A stretch of DNA of 46,420 nucleotides from Zancudomyces culisetae (lineage: Eukaryota > Kickxellomycota > Harpellomycetes > Harpellales > Legeriomycetaceae): assembly GCA_001969505.1 (NCBI GenBank), contig LSSK01001872.1, positions 1 to 46,420 on the forward strand, given 5' to 3'. The notes under the pieces were generated by a model that was not told the origin of the DNA, searched no databases, and was given only the letters and a program-made list of their open reading frames with translations. This document shows positions 21,927-31,850 of the stretch, piece by piece (the stretch's first letter is position 1; every line of letters begins with the position of its first letter). A program made the position numbers and the translations under genes.

Positions 21927-24900
21927 ATGGCGATGAACGACGTAGAATATTATGGAATGGAATTAAGCCATTTTATAATATATGCTCCAACGCTATCAAA
22001 GAATGAAGAGGATGAGCATGAACAGATTTTGTATTATGTGGCAGCCAAGGCGCCAGCATTTTCAGGAAAAGAAGAGATAAATAATGAACGAGTTGCGGGA
22101 ACAAACAGCAATAGGGGAAATAAAATGATTGTTGTTGAGGATGGGAAAGATAAGAATACTGCGAATAAAAAGAATCTAAACAGTCCAATCGGGCTGGATG
22201 CTTTGAGTCACAAAAGAAATGAAAATCTTGGTTTTGGGGAGAGTAGTGTCAGACGTAGCAACCTAAATCAGGACTTGAGGGAAACTATGTTTAGAGGAGA
22301 AGATGTCAGTGGGGTTCGAGGAGAAACAGTTGATTTGACATCAACCACAGCTATAGAGCCAACTTCACCAAATGTGGCCAAGGCCATTGGAGTTGGGGTT
22401 GGAGTTGAAACTTCAGAAGAAGAAATAAAGGTAGAAAGGGTAAAGAGCAATGAAATAGTAGTGTCATTAGAGGTAAAACTGAAAGAGATTGGGATAGGGC
22501 AAGGTATGGTATTGTTTGGAGAAACGTTTTCGGCAAACAAAGACGGAGAAACACGGTTGGAGCAAGGAAGATACTCGGCACACACGATGAAGAGAAGGAC
22601 GGTGGTAACAGAGCTGGAAAAAGGTAGTGTGTGGGCAATTCTGACGGTGGTGTTACCAAGGAAGGTATGGAGCATCGGCCAAGAAAACAACAAGTATTAC
22701 TATAAGAGCAAGAGAGCAGGGTTCGGGGGGAAGGGTTACAGAGATATAAAAGCGATAGAATTTTTGGAAGCGGAGGTTGGAGATAAAGAACTCCATGATT
22801 TTGTTACGCAGGAATATGAGATGTACAAGCTGCTTCATGGTAATATAGACATAAAGAATTCAAAGGAGCAGTTTGATGGGGGTATTACTCTTCGAGGAGG
22901 AGGAGGAGGAGGCGTGAGGTATATGAGTACTATAAGAAAAAAACTGAATGAATACTATGGAGGTGTGGTATGGGGTTGGACACAGCGATGGAGAAACAGG
23001 AGGTTCAACCAAGAGACAAATATTAGTGCTACAAATATACCAGATGAAAGGATCTTGGTGCAGGGGGAATTGGATTTAATACATAGTCTAGGAGGATTGG
23101 AAAAGAGGCAGCTTACACAAGTGACAGTGGATGAACTGGAGGATTTGTATTTAAGGGTTAAAGAGCAGGTTGAAAAGGATAAACTGTTAGAAAAAGGAGA
23201 GGTAGAGAATAAGTGGTGTAAGTTGGAAGGAATGTTTGTATTTTATAGAGGACAGGAGCTGATATGGACGAATATAACGGGTAAAGGAAATAATAGTGAT
23301 AGAAAGAAGAGAATAAACAAAATTAGGGCGTTCCAAACGTTTGTGCAGGAGATATTTTCGGAGTATTTTGAGAAACTGGAAAACGAAGGAGGTAAAAGAG
23401 GGAATATGGAGCAAAGCCGAGCGCTGGCTAAGATGAAGGATAGATATACAAAAAAAGAGGATAAAAAAGACGGATTGCGGTGGATAGTGGGCAAAAGAAT
23501 GTATAAAGAGGAAACGGATAGGGTCGAGGAGGATATCAATGCAAAGCTAAATATAGAAATAAACAAGCGAAAGCAGTTAAGTGGAGGTAGCGAACATGAC
23601 GAACAAAAAACCCCACAACAGTATCATAAGGAAGCAAAAGTTGGGGGTAAAGATGAACAAGGAAATGAACAGCTAAAGGGACAGATAGGAAAGAGGAGGG
23701 AGAGCCGAAACGAAGAGCAAGATAATGATGATGGGGCCAAAAATAGTAGCAATGATAAAAGCCATCTTGCGTCCAGTGAAAGTAGTTATTCGTCAGAATC
23801 GTCAAGCATCAGCAATATAGGAACAAAAAGCGGGCATGAGGAGACAGCAGAGTCAACAAGAAATGTAGCGAGTGTTTTGTCCAGGGTAGTTACAGCATTG
23901 GTTGAGCCGAAAAAGGCAAAAGAAGAGGCGACATTTATCAAACCTTCAGCTAGTGAAAATAAGCTAGACATGATGATGATGATGAATGCGGATGGGAAAT
24001 TAAATAATGCGATGGGTATAGGGAATAAACAGTTTGACTATGGGTTTACTAGCCGAAACATCAGCATCAATACAAGTAATTCAGCACTGAAACCTCAGAT
24101 TTCAACGACACTTATTATCAACAATCCTTTCTCACATGTAGAGCAAAACGAATTGTCAGAGTCAGTCAATAACAGCCTTAGTAATAGTAGTGACGAAGGG
24201 GATGATGAGAGTGGGAGTGAGAGTGGGAGTGAGTGTGAGAGTGAGAGCAGTAATAGCGCTTTGCTAGCCACACCTAATTTGAGTAGTGCAATTGTAAACG
24301 AAGCATACCGGACTACGTCACCGCTAGCCAGAGTTCAACCACTTGATATTGCTGGAAACGCAAGTATTAATGCATGTAGGAAAGAGCTACAATCCGTGGA
24401 TTTGAATGAAACGAGGGTGACTGGTGGCAAAGCCGGTGAATATTTAACTACGTTTGACAAGTATAGCAACTGTAGGAACAGGCCACTTTCAATCAATACC
24501 CCTATTTATATAAACACAGACTCTGAATTTCCTGTGACACCAAGCACTATAGTCGCTTACAGAATTAACAGCTATCTATATATATATTTATTGAAGAAAG
24601 ATGGCAGGAAGGACCAAAACAACAGTTTTAGCACCCAGGGGATACAGTATACAAGTAGACGATCCTCCCAAAGAACTAGTCGACTCCGCAGCGATGAGGT
24701 GATAGCAGGGGTTGATCTAAGTGAACCTATTTTCAAGACTATTGAGACACTTACTAACCAACATCATGCAATCATCCACAATAATATAAAGTGTGATAAT
24801 GATATGTTTACCAGAGCAACACTAAAACCCCTTATCGCATCACCAAATGCAGTGACGAGTACCACAAACTCGTCTCAAACCAGTGTTGGAAAATTTGCCT

Positions 24901-25888
24901 ATCTGAATGACCACGCAAACTTGGTATATTGGGACAGCCAGAGCAGCTTGGTTTTGAGTCTCTGTAAATTGGATAGATACAACGAGTATGGCTTTAAAAC
25001 TATTGACGGGAAGTTATTAAAATACAAGAGTCTTTTTGGGTTGCCAAAAGCACCTTTTATCTCTTCTCAGCCATTTATCGAAAATATTGACAACACTATT
25101 GGTGATGGTAACGATGATGATAATAGCAACAAAGTTTCCACAACCTCGGCTATGAGCAATAACGAGGTCGGTATCAAGGACCCAATTATACCAACTTCAT
25201 CATACCTTTCTTCTGCTCTTATAAATCCACTCTCCAACTATTATTCTACATTTAACAAATTTGTTGCTCATTCTGCATCTCCCATTCTTACTTTTTTGTC
25301 TTCGCCAGTATTGTCTTTTTCTCCAGAATCTTTCCGACCATTCGGTACCACCAATTTGAAACCAAACATCAAGTCAAAGCTCAACAGTGAGGACAGTAGT
25401 TCGTTTTACAGTAATGGCAGCCATCGTGGAATTTTATCATTAGGCTTTCCCAATTCTGTCGTGCACCCGCTTTATGCTATAGTTAGCGACTATTTTGACT
25501 CGCGAACAGGTTTATTTGTTAATCAGAATCGCAATCAAAACCAAAATTATGGTATTAACATTGTCGAAATATACGCAAAACTACCAAGTTCTGGTTGGTT
25601 GATTTCAAAAAAATTGCCCATAAACACAGATCTCAACTCTAAAATTAACACCGACAGAAACGCTAACAGTGAGCTTTCTGGGCCTGGCTGGTCTTTTTAC
25701 TTTGGTTTTGTAGACTCGGCTGACACAATCGATTTCTCCAGCATTCGAGGTAAGTACATATACATCATATACATGTTGTTGTCATTCAAAGTCTGCACTC
25801 ATTAAAAAAAACATGTTTTTTTTTTAACGACGTTTGTCATTTTTTTATAGAGTATGTAGCCTCAGTGGATAGAAACATCTTGAAGTAA
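21927..25888 (+). CDS. CCZ1: Ccz1-like vacuolar fusion protein, expanded
   Basis: Two exons, 21927-25749 and 25851-25888; 1286 residues. Ccz1 with Mon1 forms the Rab7/Ypt7 guanine-exchange factor on late endosomes and vacuoles. Seen: the opening longin strand HFIIYAPTLSKNEEDEHEQILYY (residues about 15-37), a loop expansion of about 100 residues, the VWAILTVVLP strand, YEMYKLLHG near 300, a long Lys/Glu- and Ser/Asn-rich insertion, and a C-terminal part with AYLNDHANLVYWDSQ and GPGWSFYFGF, ending REYVASVDRNILK after splicing (GTAAGT...TATAG, phase 1). Typical Ccz1 proteins have about 480-700 residues; most of the excess is low complexity (Gly run near 325, DMMMMM run, Ser/Glu repeats). Base composition changes inside the gene (see findings). 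Confidence 0.82.
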
Positions 25889-26766
25889 GCTGCGTTTGCA
25901 TATGCTTGAATTTCTGTACTGGTATTTGTAACAGTATAGTTATTATCATTGAATTCGAAGGTCTGTGGTTATGTCTAGTCTATATTGTTTTCACATTGTA
26001 AAAATAGTGTTTAATAGAATATTCTACTTTAATTTTGGTCCTGTTACCAAATAACAGTAAAAAAAATTATTATTTTTTGCCTTTTAGTGGTTAAAAAGAT
26101 CCTACTAATGAAAGCAAGATGTATGCACCATTTTTGATCAATGTTATTGAAAAAGGGCAATGGTTCAAGGGTCGATTCCTGTTATAAATGTGAATAAACC
26201 TGTGTGAATAATGGTTAGTAAGATGTATGTTTCTGAATAGATATGGTTATGGTTATGGTTATGGTTATACTTGCCTATATCCGTGAGTGTAGAAACAGCA
26301 GTAAGAGAAAATAAATGCACATAAACGCACCAATACATTCTCCCCTCAAGTACTCAATCTTGTGGTATTTATGTTATTCTATCATACGACTAGAACATAT
26401 TCAGTAACAGTCGGTGGTCTTTGTTGTGGTGGTAAAAGCCATAGATAACCCATCAAGATAATGAATAGCCATATACTTACACCAGAAGCATGTTTAATGG
26501 ATAAAATCAATGATTAGGATCCCGCTTCACTTGCTTTTTTTTTCTTTGATTTTAATTTGCGCGTTGCAAAAAAAAAATCCAATATTTGAGCCACTAAACA
26601 CTTTAAGCTCAGAATAATTCTGCTCTTTAAAACACACGAAGTTTGGTACTACAAAATAGAAGCAATACTTTCTTTCAATTCTAATTTCATTTTTCTTATT
26701 CATACCAACTAACCAGCAATTCCTAGTCTTTCCCACTTATCATTTAATATATAAAGCACTGTACAA
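25889..26766. other. intergenic with a TGGTTA repeat
   Basis: AT-rich spacer between CCZ1 and the dynactin gene. Near 26057-26080 an A-run facing a T-run can form a hairpin. The minus frame at 26527-26736 has no ATG and looks non-coding. A hexamer repeat is listed separately. Confidence 0.4.
26244..26268. repeat. TGGTTA hexamer x4
   Basis: Four perfect TGGTTA units in an intergenic region. This is a simple microsatellite; the sequence is not a known telomere repeat and is far from any window end. Confidence 0.85.
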
Positions 26767-28123
26767 ATGAGCAAAAGGTAAATACAAAAGGTTTCCCCAA
26801 CAGGTAGAATAATGGTTACTCGTGACGACGATTCTATGATTAATCAAAATCCAGCTTGTGTGTTATATACTTCTTTTTTTTGGTACGAGTATTTATAATT
26901 TCAATACCAAAAAAATAGACCCACGATTCTGCCAACCGCGGTAGTTTGCGAAAATGCAGTAATTGAAGGCGATGTGACTATAGGTAATGCCCAGCTCTAC
27001 TAAATTTCAGGTCTTCTTTATATAAATATGAATATAGAATGAAAATCCCAGTTTCCCCCAAAAGATCTGTTTATTGTTTTAGTACATTCTCTTATTATTA
27101 TTGTATACACAACTGCTATTTGTATAATACCTAATACTCAATTGCTTACTTTGTCAACCATTATAGGTTCAGGTATTTTACATTATATCTACTTACCCCA
27201 ATACAAGTCATATCATTGTGTATTCTTCCCTCTCCCCCCGTTTATTTTGTCTGTTTTTTGTACAAAGCTTTTGTGCTAACGAAATTACTCGGTTTTTTCT
27301 TCTAGGCACAATTATCCAAACTGATGTTAGCATTATTGCTGAAAATGGACCTATTATCATTGGAAGCAATAACATTATTGGAGAGCAGGTTACAATATAC
27401 AACAGGTATGTCGAAAAACAAATACGAAATATCACCATGCATGTTAAGGTTACTTTGTTAACCCCCATCTTCAAAACATTTCCTTGTAAATAAATAGGTC
27501 AGGTAAACCGCTAACAATTGGCGATGAGAATACCGTCGAAACTAGAGCGTGTACGTCTTATAATATGAAAACCATATGTGAATATAATATTGGCGAATGA
27601 TGAACATATTTAACATGGATAAAACTCATAAACATCACTAGATATTGAATGTCAGAACATTGGGCATAGAAACATTATCCAAACATGTGGAAAAGTTACA
27701 GGTATTTCGAAAATAGGAAACAACTGCATCGTTGGGCTGGGGTGCAGTCTAGCGTACGACGAGGAGATATCAGATGGAACAGTTGTGTATGGGCGAGATA
27801 ACATGAAAAGGATCAGAAATGATGATAATAATGTAGGTCTATAATTTATTGTCATTAGCCTCTTCAAAGACTGGTTCTGTTAAATAAAAATTTTGATATA
27901 GACGGATACATGTCCATATTTATTGCTAATTATTCTATGCTGCTGGATCTTATAGGATTACTTGGAAACTTTGAACAGTCATTTAGACTATTTGAGAGAG
28001 GTAAACACACTTTCTGAAATTTGTCGCTGCTTGGACAAAATAACACAATTGCATCGAATAAATATTAGCTTTATTTGCGCTTTATATAAACTCACACCGA
28101 AAAAAAATGCTAATATGCGATAA
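26767..28123 (+). CDS. DCTN6: dynactin subunit 6 (p27), seven exons with a microexon
   Basis: Exons 26767-26777, 26919-26983, 27167-27172, 27306-27405, 27498-27550, 27642-27832 and 27956-28123; 197 residues against 190 in human. It belongs to the pointed-end subcomplex of dynactin, the dynein activator, and folds as a left-handed beta-helix. Seen: ILPTAVVCENAVIEGDVTIG, then IIAENGPIIIGSNNIIGEQV, LTIGDENTVETRAY, IGHRNIIQTCGKV and IGNNCIVGLGCSL, all hexapeptide-repeat segments collinear with human p27, then DGTVVYG. The third exon is six bases (GTTCAG) and supplies the two residues between TIG and TIIQ that the human protein has at this point. The first exon carries only 11 coding bases. The last exon could instead splice at GTAAAC (about 28000); reading through to TAA gives a helical tail like the animal protein. 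Confidence 0.85.
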
Positions 28124-28496
28124 TAATGATAATATACATGTATATAGGTTATTCCAAAATACAATGTCGTCCGAAAAGTAAACTAGTTCCTCGATTTCCA
28201 TGCGTTTCTCTTTAGTGTATTCACTCCCCGTAATATCTACAAAAACATCTTGTTTTTCACACACTTCTTGTATTTGTTTTTAGTCTTGTTGCTCTCCCAT
28301 CTTTTTTTAGCATTTTCTTTTTTTAAAAAAACATTGAATAAACACAATCCCATCTTGTGAACAATGATCGAAAATGGGTATTTTAAAGCCTCAATCTGAA
28401 TTTTCCACCTGCAATTACTCCCTCTTCGCACACTTGATCTATTTATTTCCAAATAGAAAAAGAGATTGCATATGAGATGAATGTTTACCCGTCACT
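28124..28496. other. interval between convergent genes, two minus frames of unknown value
   Basis: Between the 3' ends of DCTN6 (+) and the small membrane protein (-). Two overlapping minus-strand frames exist (28237-28452 and 28082-28264) with moderately protein-like stretches such as CRWKIQIEALKYPFSIIV and DVFVDITGSEYTKEKRMEI. No splice arrangement joining them was found and no family is recognised, so they are not called genes. Confidence 0.3.
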
Positions 28497-28994
28497 TTAT
28501 TTGAATTGCACCAAGGTAAAAAACGCTGGCAAGGTAATACAAGCGAAGGCAAAAGCCATTAATATTAAAATTCGGTTCTTACGTTTTGGGTTGGCTAGAG
28601 CAGTAGTTTTCGGTTTATATATTATCGTTTCCTCTACAGGTAGTATAAAATACAATGATAAAATGAAATGCTGCAACATTGAAGCGAGAATAAAGTCACG
28701 CAACTCAAGTAACGATTCAAACAGAAAGTGCTACCTTGATTCGTCTCATCTTTTTTTCCAACACCAAGCAATGCATCATCCCAACCTAAATTCCAGAATA
28801 TAACTTTTAGTATCATAACTACATATTGATTTTGCCCATTAATTCTCATAAACAAAAGGAATGAACGAGCGAGTGAAGGGGTGTGAATCTGTGAGTTGAA
28901 TTTAGTAAATACCTTTTAAAAGAAGTCGTTCAACCTCCTCTGCGTTAAAAGCTTCGAGTCCTAGACCTTTGCTATTTTCCAATTCTTCCGACAT
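28497..28994 (-). CDS. small predicted tail-anchored membrane protein
   Basis: Three exons on the minus strand, 28913-28994, 28735-28785 and 28497-28633, joined in phase 1 at both introns to give 89 residues. The protein starts MSEELENSKGLGLEAF, has an amphipathic helix (AEEVERLLLKGWDDALLG), a KPKTTALANPKRKNR linker rich in basic residues, and one hydrophobic C-terminal segment (LILMAFAFACITLPAFF, about residues 67-85) ending LVQFK. That layout is typical of a tail-anchored or single-pass protein of the ER or outer mitochondrial membrane with a cytosolic N-terminus. Support: two introns with GT/AG ends and consistent phase, an acidic-to-basic-to-hydrophobic order, and a start with ATG. No family was recognised. 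Confidence 0.6.
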
Positions 28995-31850
28995 GTATTC
29001 GCCCTGACCGTTGTTTATGTTGGCTTTTTGATTTCTCTTTTTTAAAAAAAATGTATATACACAAAGCTCAGTAAGATTGAGGAATTAAAAAGAAATGGTA
29101 ACAGGATTTAAAAAAATCACCAAAATAATTATTTTTTCTGGGTATCAAACAAACAAATATGAAAATTCATTTGGGGGGAAAAAAACTACATGTTTCCTGA
29201 ACGGAGGTGTACGTGGCGAGGCCCAAATAAAAGCCATTCAAACATACAATAAAGCTGGTTATGGTGTAGGAGTATACTAACACATATATGGTATTGTCAA
29301 AAACTTCTTGTTTTCTACATCAACAACGAAATACGAAAAAAACAGTTCAGAACCAGATAGATTTTTTGTAAAATAATTTAAGGATGTACATTCTCTGTTC
29401 TACTACTCTGTGATTTAGAACCAAGAAGAGTAAGGGATGGTTGTGTGTGGTGTGGTTAGAAAGATAATAAAACACAAGGATTAGTAGCTATCCTTTTGTG
29501 ACACTTTTTGCAGATAAACAGATAGCTATAGCATGTTTCGACTTGTCAGTTTATATTTCTATATATTTCAATGCTCAAAGCTATAACGAAGGTTTTCAAA
29601 AATTAAAAATATGGGTAATTTCAGTACTATGACATAGCTCATAAAATCATATTGTTTTTTTTAAAAGAAAGGATGTACCGTCTTACAAATACTGTGTGTT
29701 TGAGGGAATTAGGAACACGTAACCAGCCCCACATATTCCTTGGTAGTTTTCGGCTAACCATGCACCAAAATAGTGGGAAAGCCAATGGTCGTATAATCAC
29801 AAGCGGTCTTATACTTTTGCTTCTAGACCTCTAAAAAAAACCGAATTTTGCCACTGGTTATGTTAAAAATGGAACAAAACATTCGTGTCTTTGAGTTTAC
29901 CAGTGATTTTACTAAATCCTTATCTTGGCTATAAACGTACATTCAAAAGATCAGTTGAAGTGTGGAACTAGAAACGCGAAAAGCTAAATAAAAAATACTG
30001 AAGATGAACCTTTTTGACCTACTTTTCCCTGTTCTCTCTCTTTCTCCTCCCCCCACGTGCTTTCAACCATCGAAATTTAGGGTGGGGATGCGATTCTCTT
30101 GTAAGCTAAAATCACAGCCTTGATCCTTTCTCTTTTTTTATTTTTTTAAAGTCTAAAGCATTGGATATTTAATAGCCAAAGCCGACGGCGAGGTTTAAGT
30201 AATTAGTAGACATGACGTAAATGCAATATCATTAACTGCTAAGGGGGCAATTTACACTGATCTTCCATATAGATTTACAGGTTTTCGCAAATGATTAAAT
30301 TGTAAACCCAAGTTTGCTGTGCCTGAGAAATTTATAATTAGTAAAGTATAAGAAAATTTGCAGATTTTCCAGTTCTAAATTTTTGAATTTGTTAATATTG
30401 ATGTGTTTTCAAAAAAAGAAAAGGTGCCAAAACAAATAAGCAATGTAAGGACATAGTGAAAATCATCAAATCCCAACTCTCGCATGGTTAACAACAATAC
30501 TAGGTTTGCTAGCAAAAGAAAAGGGGTGGAAGGAAAGGGGTGTAGAATGTGCTGCAAAACTAGAAAAAAAGTGTGTGGATATAATGTAAAACAACATCAA
30601 TATATGAACAGGTAGGTTTTTTTGGCTAGATTAATTGAAATTTTGATGATCAACTAGGTATATTTGAATCAATGACAAGGTTAAATGGATATGATAATGA
30701 GGTAGATTTAAAAGTATAGTTAAAAGCGATTATGAAAAGATGAGGGGATATTTGTAGTATAGAGCAAAAAAAAAGGTGACGTATTTCCAGGATCGCAACT
30801 ACATCTTTCTTTTGTACCCCCTGGCACTTTCTAATGCTGGTCACTTTGTATACGGAGGGGAGAGGGAAAGAATACCAGACACGCTTGTGCTGTTTTCATT
30901 AATAGTATTGAATATGTATAAATTAATGCTTTCTATAAACCGCTCCTGATATGAACTGGAGTTGTTTTTTTGAGGAGCGAAAACCTGACAGGGAGGACGA
31001 CGGCGGAGGATGGTAAAAAGGCTAATAAATAGGTGTGGTTAGATTCAGTTTTCAGCTTGTGCTATATACAGGTTTTTCTTTCTAAAAGTTACCTTAAATT
31101 TTCGATTGTGTAGATCAACCTGATTTTAGGATATGCTAAATTTAAATGAATAAAAAACCCTAGCGTATGGCTATTGACTTAATAAGAAAGCACAATGAAA
31201 TGTATTGACGCTATTGTATTGAAATATTAATCATGGGAAATTAATTCAAAAAACAGTATAATATCATTTGAGAAGCTCAACATAATCCAAAATCAGGACA
31301 AGGCGTGTTATGATGTATTATAACATAATCAGACAATAGAGTAACACATCAAAAAAAAATGAACCCAGAAAAGTATAGAGTTCGGACATACAAAACATTG
31401 TGCGCCCCTTTTATAAGATACTAATTGTGGTACCAATATAATTCGGAAAATAAAATAAACGATACCTATTTTTATCTTTTCGCTTACAAAATACGTAAAC
31501 CAGGATATTTAAGGAGTAATAAATACTGTATTGTTAGCTGGTACAGGCGAATACGAGGAGTTATTAGTGCGGATCTCTTGTGTGTAAAGCAGTATTTGTC
31601 ATAATAATAACACACGGAGAGTAATATATATACTACAGACAAAACGGCTGTTATAAAGAAGATATAACTCCGTATAACACTGGGTGGATTTGTTGGATTA
31701 ATATCTTGTGCAAGAAAAAAAAAGAGAGAAAGGCATTCGTTGTTTAAAAGCTGGAAGCCACAGGTTAGCTAAAAAGAAACAGTAATAGTAAGATAGTTGT
31801 AAGCAAGGTAAAATACCACTATTTGATTACAAGTGGGAAGAAAAATTGAT
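28995..31850. other. largest gene-poor interval
   Basis: About 2.8 kb without a convincing gene. A short patch at 29652-29834 is GC-richer and open on both strands (plus frame with LTNTVCLRELGTRNQP; minus frame with HYFGAWLAENYQGICG), but neither can be extended by plausible splicing. Around 30025-30060 there is a C/T-rich tract followed by a CACGTG palindrome. The last 300 bases are presumably promoter and leader of the following gene; no 5' exon was recognised. Confidence 0.35.

Noticed and set aside
22268-23805. Several hydrophobic minus-strand frames opposite CCZ1
   Set aside because: They are complements of a purine-rich coding strand, which automatically gives Leu/Ser/Phe-rich frames; all lie inside CCZ1.
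26150-26200. T-arm-like string GGGTCGATTCCTG suggesting a tRNA
   Set aside because: The loop lacks the TTC of a tRNA T-loop, and no matching acceptor, D or anticodon stems could be formed nearby.
26527-26736. Minus frame of 69 codons upstream of DCTN6
   Set aside because: Starts with GTG only, ends in a lysine run from T-rich DNA, and overlaps the expected DCTN6 promoter.
28477-28803. Plus frame of 108 codons
   Set aside because: It runs opposite the three exons and introns of the small tail-anchored protein and crosses their splice sites; it has no domain.
29095-29280. Plus frame of 61 codons starting with ATG
   Set aside because: Short, unsupported by any similarity or neighbouring exon; composition is not clearly different from the flanks.
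31833-31850. GTG-initiated start for the 934-residue protein
   Set aside because: Nuclear fungal genes normally start at ATG; an in-frame ATG is only six codons downstream.
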